Assembly (NCBI RefSeq): GCF_033807575.1
Contig: NC_084726.1
Span: 2,976,001-3,040,000 of the forward strand
Direction: 5' to 3'
From: Cydia pomonella
Lineage: Eukaryota > Arthropoda > Insecta > Lepidoptera > Tortricidae
Length of the DNA stretch: 64,000 nucleotides
Part shown: positions 11,069-21,244 of the stretch, one piece after another
Position numbering within the stretch: the stretch's first letter is position 1
How the letters are laid out: every line of letters begins with the position of its first letter
Made by a program: the position numbers and the translations under genes
Notes under the pieces: generated by a model
The model's database searches: none
Told to the model about the DNA's origin: nothing
Seen by the model: only the letters and a program-made list of their open reading frames with translations

Positions 11069-12037
11069 TGATGGTGCTTGTCGGAGTAAATCTATTGAGC
11101 CCAAACACGATGGAGTTATGATGAATAGACTAGGAGTTCTGGTGACCAACTCCTGACTCCATCATGAGACCCTGGACTTCATCTAGATCGATGGTACTCA
11201 TCAGGGCAAATCTTTTGAGCCCAAACACGATGGAATTATAATGAGTAGATTAGGAGTTCTGGTGACCAACTCCTGACTCCATCATGAGACCCTGGACTTC
11301 ATCTAGATCGATGGTACTCGTCAGGGCAAATCTTTTGAGCCCAAACACGATGGAATTATAATGAGTAGATTAGGAGTTCTAGTGACCAACTCCTGACTCC
11401 ATCATGAGACCCTGAACATCATCTAGATTGATGGTGCTCGTGAGGGCAAATCTATTGAGCCCAAACACGATGGAGTTATGATGAGTAGATTAGGAATTAT
11501 GGTGACCAACTCCTGACTTCATCATGAGACCCTGGACTTCATCTAGATCGATGGTACTCGTCAGGGCAAATCTTTTGAGCCCAAACACGATGGAATTATA
11601 ATGAGTAGATTAGGAGTTCTGGTGACCACCTCCTGACTCCATCATGAGACCCTGGACTTCATTTAGATCGATGGTACTCGTCAGGGAAAATCTATTGAGC
11701 TCAAATACGATGGAATTATAATGAGTAGATTAGGAGTTCTAGTGACCTACTCCTGACTCCATCATGAGACCCTGGACTTCATCTAGATTGATGGTGCTCA
11801 TCAGGGTAAATCTATTGAGCCCAAACTCGATGGAGTTATGATGAGTAGATTAGGAGTTCTGGGGAGTTCTGGTGACCAACTCCTGACTCCGTCATGAGAC
11901 CCTGGACCTCATCTAGATCGATGGTGTTCGTCAGGGCAAATCTTTTGAGCCCAAGCACGATGGAATTATAATGAGTAGATTAGGAGTTCTGGTGACCAAC
12001 TCCTGACTCCATCATAAGAACCTGGATGGACTTCATT
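11069..12037 (-). repeat. 120-bp tandem repeat array, reverse arm
   Basis: About eight units of the same 120-bp repeat in reverse complement (GAGCCCAAACACGATGGA, TCCTGACTCCATCATGAGAC). One unit near 11853 carries a 10-bp duplication (AGTTCTGGGG). Otherwise the period is again exactly 120. Confidence 0.95.
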
Positions 12038-12089
12038 CGGGTCAAAAATAATAATACAAACCCTAACGTGATTTCAAATAACACTGAAA

Positions 12090-12535
12090 CTCTATAGCAC
12101 TAATGTGCGGAAACGATTGGCATCTTGACTAGGCAGCATGGGTGCGTAGCCATCATGCCAATCGATACGACAACGAAACACTATCTGTCTCTCTCTCGTA
12201 CTAATATGCACAAACGATTGGCATCTTGGCTGGGCAGCATGGGTGCGTAGCCAACATGCCAAACGTTTACGATACGACAAGGAAACACTATCTGTCTCTC
12301 TATCGCACTAATATGCGCAATCGATTGGCTTCTTGGCTAGGTATCATGGGTGCGTAGCCAACATGCCAATCGTTTACGATACGACAACGAAACACTACTC
12401 TCTCTCTATCGCACTAATATACGCAAACGATTGGTATTTTGGCTAGGCACTAAGCAAGTGTGTGGCCAACATGCCAATCGTTTACAATACGACAACGAAA
12501 CACTATCTGTCTCTCTATCGCACTAATATACTTTA
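12090..12535. repeat. tandem hairpin repeats, about 106-110 bp each
   Basis: Four units start near 12098, 12199, 12305 and 12412 with a partial fifth at 12521. Each holds a stem of about 16 bp (GATTGGCATCTTGGCT against AGCCAACATGCCAATC) with a loop of about 17 nt, followed by CACTATCTGTCTCTC. Confidence 0.8.
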
Positions 12536-12892
12536 TTTATACCTGCAGTCATTTACTAACTTCTTCATTTTCCATTGGTGTGAAAGAGACAGAATAAAGA
12601 GCAAGGGTTATAGTAAACTCTGTAGTCTGTACACTTAGTAGTAGTGTACATAAAAAAAACTACTGTGCATATACAATAAAATAAAGAGTGCCCATATGAT
12701 ATCATATGACACTAAAATTAATGTTGCTTGAAATTATATTGAAAATTATCAAGATTATTCTAGTCTGCATTGAAACGCGCGTCGCGTTGCCGGCGCTCGC
12801 GTACTGAGCGCCAACGCCATCTATCGAGCGTTATTTCGTGAAATCGGAGAACGCTCCAAGGATTAAGGGCTCTTAAGTATTTATAAATATTT

Positions 12893-14323
12893 ATGTATTA
12901 TATATTTCCAAAAAATCTAAAGAAAGCCCTGGTGATACCCATATATAAAAGCGGTGACAAAAAGCTTTGTAGCAACTATCGCCCTATCTCGATTTTATCT
13001 TCAATCTCTAAAATACTTGAACGAATACTCAATAAAAGACTTGTCAAATTCTTAGAGGACTTTAATATCTTAGCAGCTAACCAATATGGTTTCCGACAAG
13101 GAAAGTCGACTGACGACGCTGTTCTAGAACTCACACGCTTTATTTCGGACAATCTAGACAAAGGCAAAAGATGCTTGTCATTATACATGGACTTAGCCAA
13201 GGCTTTTGATTCTGTACATATATCATTGCTCTTGGACAAAATGGAATTGATTGGTATACGTGGCTTAGCTTTAAGCATATTCAAAGACTATCTTACCGAG
13301 CGTCAACAATGTGTTGCTTTAGGTGATGTGGTTAGTGCCGATCTACCCGTTACTTATGGAGTACCTCAAGGAAGTATCTTGGGTCCTACTTTATTTCTCA
13401 TCTTTATAAATGATCTCTGCAAGCTAGACTTACAAAAAACAAAAATATTAACATATGCAGACGACACTGTACTTTTATTTGCTGAAAAATCCTGGAAAGA
13501 TGCTTTTGCTACAGCTCAGGAGAGTTTCGATAAGGTGAAATTGTGGCTAGATCAAAATTGTCTTACCCTTAATGTCGATAAGACCAAATTCATAACCCAT
13601 TCCATAAGAAGTTCTACCCAACCACCAGAAGTATTACAACTAGTGGCTCATCAATGTCAAACGCCTGGTACGATGCCTTGTCCTTGTCAAGCTCTTACGA
13701 AAACTACTACCATAAGATACCTGGGAGTTGTTATTGACTCTAACTTAAATTTTAGAGCTCACATATCGCAACTCAGTGGTCGGGTTCGAAAACTAATTTA
13801 TGTTTTTAAAAAATTAAGACATGTTGCGGACAGTTCTTTGATTAAACGTGTTTACCAGGCCCTCTGTCAGTCACTTCTCACATATTGCATATCATCTTGG
13901 GGAGGCGCGTCTAAGTCTAGTCTTATAAATCTAGAAAGGGCTCAGCGAGCAGTGTTAAAAGTCATGCACTTCTTACCATTCTTGACCCCCACTATAAATG
14001 TATACTCTACGGCAAAAGTCCTGACGGTTAGACAACTCTTTATATTACATTCAGTCCTAAAATATCATTCGACTCTGACTTATAACAATCAACACCTATC
14101 AAGTACCCGGAGACCATATGTAGTCGGAATAAGGACCACAAAGTTTTATACTTCTTTCAGTAGAAAATTCTTTACATTCAATGGTTCATATGTGTACAAT
14201 AAAGTCAATAAGGAATTAAACGTTTATCATATGACTAAAAGGCAATGCAAGCATACTGTAACAGACTGGCTTTTAACAAAAAATTACGAAGAGACAGAGA
14301 ATATTCTCAACATAATAACATGA
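12893..14323 (+). CDS. LINE reverse transcriptase, N-truncated
   Basis: Open frame of 476 codons encoding the reverse transcriptase of a Jockey/CR1-group non-LTR retrotransposon, which copies element RNA at a nicked target site. Visible motifs are SNYRPISILSSISKILERIL, LYMDLAKAFDS (catalytic D100), GVPQGSILGPTLFLIFINDL and LTYADDTVLLF (catalytic D190-D191), then the thumb region. The endonuclease domain upstream is missing. The first five residues (MYYIF) come from the SINE into which the element inserted, so this start is fortuitous. The frame is unbroken from RT motif 1 to the stop, indicating a recent insertion. The protein is probably not made and cannot act alone. Confidence 0.85.
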   Translation: MYYIFPKNLKKALVIPIYKSGDKKLCSNYRPISILSSISKILERILNKRLVKFLEDFNILAANQYGFRQGKSTDDAVLELTRFISDNLDKGKRCLSLYMDLAKAFDSVHISLLLDKMELIGIRGLALSIFKDYLTERQQCVALGDVVSADLPVTYGVPQGSILGPTLFLIFINDLCKLDLQKTKILTYADDTVLLFAEKSWKDAFATAQESFDKVKLWLDQNCLTLNVDKTKFITHSIRSSTQPPEVLQLVAHQCQTPGTMPCPCQALTKTTTIRYLGVVIDSNLNFRAHISQLSGRVRKLIYVFKKLRHVADSSLIKRVYQALCQSLLTYCISSWGGASKSSLINLERAQRAVLKVMHFLPFLTPTINVYSTAKVLTVRQLFILHSVLKYHSTLTYNNQHLSSTRRPYVVGIRTTKFYTSFSRKFFTFNGSYVYNKVNKELNVYHMTKRQCKHTVTDWLLTKNYEETENILNIIT

Positions 14324-14758
14324 CACAACTCGGACACACACACACACACGCACACTCACACACGCACACATACACGCACACACACACACACACACACAAT
14401 CAAAGCTGTAAGCTTTGTCAGCATGCTAACTTAATTTAATAGCTTGATTTAAACTTTATCTTATTCTTGAAATATCTATTGTTGTTCCTTTTTCTAAATT
14501 GTATGCTGTTTTACTTTGTTATAACATAACCTCATTATCTTTGATCATGAATCTCTTACCTTGTTATTGTAATTAATAATTATATTTAAGGGGAGGGGCA
14601 CTGTTTATCCTAAATCACAGGTTCGCCTACTTAGGAAACAGACCTTCTGGTTTACTTTTAAGAATCCTTTTGTACAAGTTTTTGCTTATGAAATTAGTTT
14701 TTTTAAGAATTCTTTTGTACAAGTTTGTTTATGAATTAAATTGTATTGTATTGTATTG
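12906..14758 (+). mobile_element. 5'-truncated non-LTR retrotransposon
   Basis: Inserted into the SINE-B above. It carries the RT ORF, a 3' region with a CA microsatellite, and ends in four tandem TTGTA/ATTGT units at 14741-14758, the kind of short 3' terminal repeat seen in several LINE lineages. The endonuclease-coding 5' part is missing. Confidence 0.75.
14333..14398. repeat. (CA)n microsatellite
   Basis: CA dinucleotide run with a few G and T interruptions, just after the RT ORF stop and inside the LINE 3' region. Confidence 0.95.
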
Positions 14759-14870
14759 ATATCGTTGTCTAAGTACCCTCAACACAAGCCTTATTGAGCT
14801 TACTGTGGGACTTAGTCAATTTGTGTAATAATGTCCTATAATATTTATTATTTATTTATTTATTTATTTA

Positions 14871-16968
14871 TATTATTAAAACAATACTTCTTCTACTGTC
14901 CTTTTTTTACACAAATAAATAACCGTAGTGTAATTTATCATATTTTATATTAATTTAACCTTTAATAATAATACAAAATATACATTGAAATTGCTTTAAA
15001 CAGCTGTCAAAAACAAGTTTCAAGTATATTTGACTCTAATTTAAAAATAAACTACTATTATTCTTCGAGCAGTTTGAATAAAAACTCGTATTTCAGCATA
15101 TCGCAATATAATTTAAGATTTCAAGTTATTGTCTAGTAAAATATTTTAACCCTTCATTCATAAACATGGGGCGTCTATCGTGCGACTCTCGTAAACCAAA
15201 ACCTTGTATATGACAGGGGAAATTTTAGTGGAAAACTGTATACAATTATATCTATCTTCTTCCTCTGCTGCCATGCCCTAGCGGGCGTCGGTAGCCACCT
15301 TTGCAAAGTCTTTTTCAGCTCAGCAGCTCGAACAAGTCTAGCTCCAGTTAGCGTGGCCGCGTCCTTGATGTTTGTCAATTTTTTAATAAGCCAGTTCATC
15401 CTCCTTCTTCCCCTTCCCTGTTATATCTTTACTATTACTTTATTATATTATGTAAGGAGCCAATTCGAATTTAAATTTTGATATAAAAATATAATTCTCG
15501 CGTGCATTTTACTCGTAATTATTTGATTTGACTCATATGTATTAGCGGGCAAGCGAATAATATAAAAACAAAATTGAAATCAAAACGTACATTACAATTT
15601 ACTTCTGTGATACAACTGATTGCTGTGTTGGTTACGGAATACTTAATAAGTAAAACTCCTATTATATTATATGATATTTCGCGGTCTTAGTTTTACGAAG
15701 ATACAATCCTAAGTAGTCAATTTAAATAAATTAAGAATCCAATTGAGATAAGGTTTTAGCAGCAATTTTAATTTCACACTATATCATTCTCGCAATTGAG
15801 ACAAATCTAATGACACCATGTACTTTCTAATAAACCGTGCCATAGAATTAAACATACAACCGTGTACAATTTAATAACAGTCAATGAGAAAATTAAAATT
15901 GAGTAAAAACCATAGCTTCAGTTCAATTACATTGGAACTTTTCTTAGTTTTCTTCTGCATCACTTAACATTAGTTCAAAATGCACTGTAAGCTTTACTTT
16001 ATGGAAAGTGGAGGTAAGGAATGGAATCTTCATATACCACAAAGTGTCATCAAAACACCGTAAATAGGTGGCGCTACAATACCTAGATTATTTAAAGAAA
16101 AAATTCAAATAGATAGCGCGCTTCACTCCGTCATAACGCCTAGGTTCTTAGCTACTCTAGCGCTACTCTGGAGAGATTTGGAACTATTATTAATAGCTTA
16201 CAACTGGACACTTTCGCATTAACTGTCAAGGAAAAGAATATGTACAGTTTTGGTCTCTGGTTTCGAAGGAAAAGTATGAATCAAATACCTTGTTTAATTA
16301 TAATCAGAGGTATGTTTAATCTGGCCCAACTTAAACTCCACACAAATCATCTCACTGTACAAAAATAAATTAAAAGTCATGAAATCCACGATAGACAAAC
16401 GTTCACTAGTTGTAGAAATAAAAAGCGACATCTACCGTAAAATTTAGTTGACATATCTAATTTGGCGTTTTATACAGAATCAATATCAAGAAATTTATTC
16501 TTATAAAATTGTAATATCCAATGAAAAATAAGTACAGTTGTGTTTCAATTACTAAAATGGGATGTATCTTAATACATCTAAATCTACACCCATCTCCTCC
16601 AGAAAACACTAAATTTTCCAATAAGACGACCTTCTTGAAAAACGTTACCCTCCTTCAGCAGTCGGGTAAAAACTTTTGTTTTTTAGCTGCAGGCATATAC
16701 TAGGTTTTAATTCACGACAACCTCGTGGTTGTCCAGCTCGTAAAGTTTCACATAAAATAACCTATTTCAGCGGGACTATTTCGCTTTTTTATTTTTAAAA
16801 CAATAAAATAAATTTCTTTGGAGGTTGTAAAGCGTTTATTTTTGCAGTTAACTGCTGGTTTTCGTATGATTATTAGTATTATTACGATTTTAAATAAAAA
16901 GAAAATGCAGAAAAAAGATTTACTACGATACTGATTCAGAAGAGAACTGAAAAATTGGTAAACATACA
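14871..16968. other. AT-rich, no recognised gene
   Basis: Mostly AT-rich. At 15175-15399 the minus strand has a 74-codon frame (LTNIKDAATLTGARLVRAAE...) of better base composition. I do not recognise it; it could be a repeat-borne fragment. No other coding signal. Confidence 0.3.
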
Positions 16969-17225
16969 GCCGGATTCGAAGAATGATTAAGACACGTTTA
17001 AGATCTTGGAAAGATCTTTAAAAGATCGATAGCTAAACGACACGTCAAAATTGACGTTTATTTTGATTCCGTTATGATCCCAATAAGATCTATCTACGAT
17101 ATTTCTAACGTCAAAGTGACATTGGTTGCCCAAATCGAGTTGCTTCTGTCAATTATACGACATATAAACGATATCTACCTAACCAGAACTTATCGTTATC
17201 GTATCTCATTCTTTGAATCGGGCCG
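16969..17225 (+). mobile_element. MITE family F, full-length copy
   Basis: Ends GCCGGATTCGAAGAATGA and TCATTCTTTGAATCGGGCC are inverted. The interior has AAAGATCTTTAAAAGATCGA and TCCCAATAAGATCTATCTAC. Related copies lie at 24150 (partial) and 36891 (rearranged). Confidence 0.75.
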
Positions 17226-17346
17226 ATAATGTATTGTTATGAGAGCCTATTTCCACTATGTTGCAAGTTGTAAATAGTTTAAGATAAAATTTTGACAACA
17301 CCAATCTTTTAATATGTTATATCACAACAACAACTTACAATTTTCT

Positions 17347-17468
17347 AAGTCGAAGATTGCTCGACATTGTCAAGTTCGACATGAGTCTGTGTCAGGCTGC
17401 CAACGCGTCATCCCGATGAAGCTCCTCGTTACGAAGCGAAACAAAACATGTCGAGCAATCTTCGACTT
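17347..17468. mobile_element. 122-bp hairpin MITE
   Basis: AAGTCGAAGATTGCTCGACA at the left is exactly complementary to TGTCGAGCAATCTTCGACTT at the right. The interior (GAAGCTCCTCGTTACGAAGC) is not obviously paired. Confidence 0.75.
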
Positions 17469-17532
17469 AAAAATACGTGAGTTTTAATATATTTAATACT
17501 TCTGTCTCACAGAACATTATTGTAATTAAAAA

Positions 17533-17747
17533 ACCGGACAAGTGCGAGTCGGACTCGCTCACCGAGGATTCCATTCTTCTTAGTATTTGTTGTTATAGCG
17601 GCAACATAAATACATCATCTGTGAAAATATCTACCGTCTAACTGTAACGGTTCATGAGATACAGCCTGATGACAGACGGACAAACGGTCGGACAGCGGTG
17701 TCTTAGTAATAGGATCCCGTTTTACAATTTGGGTACGGAACCCTAAA
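17533..17747 (+). repeat. G-family interspersed repeat
   Basis: Starts ACCGGACAAGTGCGAGTCGG and ends GGGTACGGAACCCTAAAAA. Copies lie at 22705 (minus), 41778 and 42157. It is a non-coding dispersed repeat of unresolved class; the family is one I associate with lepidopteran genomes. Confidence 0.7.
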
Positions 17748-17929
17748 AACAACTGGGACAATTTAACACCAACCTGTATCCTACGGCGGGAAGAAAGCAC
17801 AGCCAGTAATCAAGTTTACCCGACTTACACTCACACAATGAGATAGAGGAAGTAACTATGAACAACACACATACAAACATATAAATGGAGTAACCTTGGG
17901 AACGCTCTGATATTCATTTGTCGCCTTTG

Positions 17930-18240
17930 GTGACAAATATATTTTTACAAGCTTTTATTTAACTTGAACTGTTAGTATGTATGGGACAAATCTTGCAAGT
18001 TAAATTTGACCCACTTCCCGGTTTCCGGTGAAGCTGAAAATTTGCATACATATGTAAGTCGGGTGACAATGCAATATTATGGTACCATCAAGCTGATCTG
18101 ATGATGGAGACAGGCGGTAGCCATAGGAACTCTGTGATGAAACAACGCTACCGTTTGTTTGGGGTTTTTGGAATTGTCTCGATAAGTATTAGTTGAAAAA
18201 AAAAGGATAGTCAGCGATAAAAGCTTGTACCAAAAATGTA
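17930..18240. repeat. H-family interspersed repeat
   Basis: Shares ACCCACTTCCCGGTTTCCG, GTCGGGTGACAATGCAATAT and AGTCAGCGATAAAAGCTTGT with the inverted copy at 41394-41640 and a fragment near 39607. No coding capacity. Confidence 0.55.
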
Positions 18241-18474
18241 TTTTTTTCCAAAAACTTATTTAAGTTTTGAATGATTCACGGTTAGTTTCACTAGACTTAA
18301 ATCGGCCGGGATATGAACCGTGGTTGCCTATTATACAGTTTTTAAACTCCCGGTATTTCTACGCAGTTACATCCATCTTGTTCACATTTCATATTTAACT
18401 GATACATATTTGTATAGTCAGACCAAGATATATTGGCACACCGCAATAAAAAGATACAAAAGGACCGACCTTTT

Positions 18475-18738
18475 GACGACCGGTTTGGCCTAGTGGGTAG
18501 TGACCCTGCCTACGAAGCTGATGGTCCCGGGTTGAAATCCTGGTAAGGGCATTTATTCGTGTGATGAGCATGGATATTTGTTCCTGAGTCATGGGTGTTT
18601 TCTATGTATTTAAGTATTTATAAATATTTATATATTATATATATCGTTGTCTAAGTACTCTCAACACAAGCCTTATTGAGCTTACTGTGGGACTTAGTGA
18701 ATTTGTGTAATAATGTCCTATAATATTTATTTATTTAT
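18475..18738 (+). mobile_element. SINE-B, near full length
   Basis: Best complete + strand copy: head GACGACCGGTTTGGCCTAGT (A box) with GGTTGAAATCCTGG (B box, one change), body ATCGTTGTCTAAGTACTC, tail GTCCTATAATATTTATTTAT and an A-rich end. Transcription would be by RNA polymerase III. Confidence 0.85.
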
Positions 18739-18823
18739 AAAAAAAAAAGAAAAGAAATAAACTATTGATTAAACGTAGAGGCAGACAACAGGCGAGCTAG
18801 GCGAGCCGGAAAGAGGAGCAGGC

Positions 18824-18952
18824 AAGCTAAGTTGGCAGGCATTTTGTTCCAGACGGTGTAAGTGTTATTTTAAACGTCAAACTTCTATGTATTATGACGT
18901 TTACTTAACACTTGCACCGTCTGGGCTATCAAAGTCGCTGCCAACTTAGCTT
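18824..18952. mobile_element. 129-bp palindromic MITE
   Basis: AAGCTAAGTTGGCA pairs with TGCCAACTTAGCTT, CCAGACGGTGTAAGTGTTA with TAACACTTGCACCGTCTGG (one mismatch), and AAACGTCAAA with ATGACGTTTA, so the unit folds into a long hairpin. Confidence 0.75.
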
Positions 18953-18985
18953 GGTAAGACTTTAGAAAGACATTTATCGTTATTT

Positions 18986-19480
18986 GGACTGCCTTCTAGC
19001 CTAGTCGGTATTGCTTAAAAAGCAGGATGTTTAGGATTCGAATCCTGGTAAGGGCATTTATTTGCATGCTTATCACAAATATTTGTTCCTGAGTTATGGA
19101 TGTTTTCTATAAATTATGAAATTTAATCGGTGATCAGGAACCAATTTTTTTTTTATGCAGTCATCGATAGCTATCGTCTTCAACTATGGCATCAACCCTG
19201 AAAAAGCGAAAACATTTTTTTTCTCTAATAGAAAATATCAACATCGGGTCAGCCAAAATGTATAAAACAGCCACTTTTTTGTGATTTCGGGGTTGGTCCC
19301 ATAGTTAGATCGCTATCGATGACTGAATTAGAAAAATTTGTTTCTGATCACCGATTAAATTTCATCGTGTATATTTATGTATTTATCTATATCTATCTAT
19401 TATATATTGTGATCTAGCACCCACACCCACAACACAAGCCTTAGTGAGCTTACTGTGGGACAAGGTCGATTTAAGCAAAA
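18986..19480 (+). mobile_element. SINE-B copy interrupted by a MITE
   Basis: A diverged head (CTAGCCTAGTCGGTA, B box GATTCGAATCCTGG) and body to TGTTTTCTAT, then a 250-bp MITE, then the SINE 3' part (TATTTATGTATTTATC... CACAACACAAGCCTTAGTGA, GCTTACTGTGGGAC). Confidence 0.75.
19116..19365. mobile_element. 250-bp MITE inside SINE-B
   Basis: Terminal ATGAAATTTAATCGGTGATC is inverted at the right end (GATCACCGATTAAATTTCAT). Inner TCATCGATAGC and CAACTATGGCATCAACC also have inverted partners. It is younger than the SINE it splits. Confidence 0.8.
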
Positions 19481-19507
19481 TTATCACATATTATTAATAT
19501 ATATTTA

Positions 19508-19745
19508 CAGTACATATGGTACTACTTTACCGCACTAGTGCGAAAATTAGCATATTACGTTACTGTGTCGAACATTTAAAGGGCCATATGTACTGTAAAA
19601 CGTTGTACGATACATGTGCGAATAGGTAATTCGCAACTCGTGTCGATTTAAAACACTCCCTTCGGTCGTGTTTTAATTTGTCGCCACTCGTTTTGAATTT
19701 CCTATTTTTCGCACTTGTATCGTAATGTACTATTATAACATCCAC
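19508..19745. repeat. interspersed repeat with inverted ACAGTACATATGG
   Basis: ACAGTACATATGG near 19508 is inverted at about 19583 (CCATATGTACTGT), followed by CGTTGTACGATACATGTGCG and a TTAAAACACTCCCTTCGGTC segment. A sequence like ATACATGTGCGAA also occurs inverted near 24808. Confidence 0.45.
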
Positions 19746-19977
19746 AAATCGTTTAGAAAAAGTGTAGGAATTGAACTGTCATTTTAGCATCTGGTTTATA
19801 AAAACCGACTCTAATGAATGATAATATGCGAAAAAAAATATATAGAGATATTGGTGAACACTTTTATACCGACAAAATATCTGCTTAAATAATTGTTGGA
19901 TGACCCAATATTCAAATTATAAAAACTTAATAAATATTAATACATCCGCCAATTTGTATACATTTTTTCTTTTACAG

Positions 19978-20050
19978 ACAACTTGAATTCTCAGCACGCA
20001 CGCTATCCCACATACGTTCCAAAGATTTAATCAACCAGTTAGACATCTAA
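19978..20050 (+). CDS. candidate terminal exon, unidentified gene
   Basis: A pyrimidine-rich run ending in TTTTTTCTTTTACAG (an acceptor-like site ending at 19977) precedes an open frame in phase +1: QLEFSARTLSHIRSKDLINQ, then LDI and a TAA at 20048-20050. The 23 codons are not repeat-like and occur nowhere else in the window. No upstream exon was found here; if real, the gene would enter from an intron to the left. I do not recognise the protein. A chance acceptor plus a short open frame cannot be excluded. Confidence 0.3.
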
Positions 20051-20564
20051 TAAGGGAACAAAGCTTACGAAATAACAGCCCAGAATAATACGAAACCGCG
20101 TCCGAATACGAAAATGTAACAACCGCATTGTCAGTTACGACTTTTCGTTTTAGCATCGTTCAGAATTTCCGTGAGACTTGTAACAGAACGGCTCTAAGCG
20201 GGAATGTGGTTGCGTCCGTGTGAACATCAAATGGTATGCCATATGTTACCGTATGACATATCGCGTGATAGCCTTTGATGTGTTAATATCATGTCGGAGT
20301 TTTCCTTCGGTAAATATACTGAAAAGGCTTTTTTGATAATCTTTTTGTTGCGTTTAACATGTTGGGTAGATAAGGAATTTTCTGGGTGTAAGTATAGGAA
20401 TTGCAATACCGGTTTTGTTATCGCTCCTTACTTATTCCTTAATGCTGGCAAATAGACTATTATATTCGATATTATATTAGAATGAGTTTATCATATGACG
20501 GGTATAGAAGCAAAAACGCCTCTGTCCATATTTAGAGGATGTGGAAATTGTGTCACAATTTGAA
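20051..20564. other. no gene seen
   Basis: Would be 3' UTR and downstream flank if the preceding exon is real. A mixed-composition patch at 20100-20290 (TAGCATCGTTCAGAATTTCC region) has no identified origin. Confidence 0.25.
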
Positions 20565-20652
20565 ATGAAATTTTAAAATGAAATAAAACGAAATGAAATG
20601 AAACGAAAAAAAATGAAACGAAAAATGAAATGAAACGAAAAATGAAATGAAA
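20565..20652. repeat. (GAAATGAAAC)n-like low-complexity tract
   Basis: Irregular purine-rich tandem of AAATGAAA and AAACGAAA words. No coding interpretation. Confidence 0.9.
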
Positions 20653-20768
20653 TTTATTATTAATAACAGAGTTACAGGTTACCACATTTTAAATATCACA
20701 ATATTAATAATATTTATACAATACTACATAAATTAATTACATTGAAGGATATAGAAACAAAAATACCT

Positions 20769-20963
20769 CAGTACCCCTAGTGTAAATTTAGTCGATAGCG
20801 AAACGTGACGTACGCGTTTGCGTTAAGTCTCATTTTGTATGGGTTTTTGAACAGCGCGCCAAGCGGGACGTTTTGGAAAGTCAAAAATCTCATACAAAAT
20901 GACACTTAACGCAAACGCGTACGTCACGTTTCGCTGTCGAAAATATTTACACTAGGGGTACTG
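20769..20963. mobile_element. 195-bp palindromic MITE, copy 1
   Basis: Begins CAGTACCCCTAGTGTAAAT and ends with the complement. Inner GTGACGTACGCGTTTGCGTT is mirrored by AACGCAAACGCGTACGTCAC. The second copy at 22987-23181 has the same length. Confidence 0.85.
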
Positions 20964-21104
20964 TTCATAATATGGACACAGTCGCGCGACTGGTAAGTCG
21001 TGTATACTATCGTTTCGTGTTAATTTTATAATAAATTGCAAGTTGAAACAATATAGCTTAAAAATATCTGATATGCACCCAATAAAAGAAACGGAGAAAT
21101 CGCG

Positions 21105-21242
21105 AAACGTCTGGTTGACGTAACTGGTGACCGAAGAGCTGGCGGCTTCCTCGCACAACGTATCAGTTTTGCGATACAACGAGGAAATGCCGCCAGCATC
21201 CTTGGTACAATGCCTCAAGGGCCTATTTTAGATATAAGCTAG
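21105..21242 (+). pseudogene. REL-LINE C-terminal fragment
   Basis: Translates KRLVDVTGDRRAGGFLAQRI, then SFAIQRGNAASILGTMPQGP, ILDIS and a stop at 21240-21242. It matches the C-terminus of the intact element at 28356-31205 (SGSFLMQRLSIAVQRGNAAS). Only the last 45 codons remain. Other ends of the same lineage are at 43664 and 54100. It is a 5'-truncated remnant without RT or endonuclease. Confidence 0.75.
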
Positions 21243-21244
21243 TT

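Larger units (their letters stand above)
9873..12077. mobile_element. foldback element made of inverted satellite arrays
   Basis: Outer TIRs of about 50 bp (left ACGTTAGGGTTTGCATTATT, TTTTTGACCCGGATGAAGTCC; right the complement with a few changes, ending at AACGTGATTTCAA). Between them is a head-to-head pair of 120-bp tandem arrays that switches orientation near 11060. There is no transposase. The whole 2.2 kb could form one long hairpin. Confidence 0.8.
12873..14870 (+). mobile_element. SINE-B copy split by a LINE
   Basis: SINE-B body AAGTATTTATAAATATTTAT lies at 12873-12905 and resumes at 14759 with ATCGTTGTCTAAGTACCC through the ATAATATTTATTATTTAT tail. The intervening 1.85 kb is a LINE. 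The SINE head is missing at the left. Confidence 0.75.

Noticed and set aside
9913..12037. CRISPR-like array
   Set aside because: Units are contiguous 120-bp repeats without unique spacers, and the sequence is eukaryotic.
14245..14439. ORF with His/Thr repeats
   Set aside because: Translation of the CA microsatellite.
15175..15399. 74-codon minus-strand frame
   Set aside because: No recognised motif; kept only as a note in the surrounding region.
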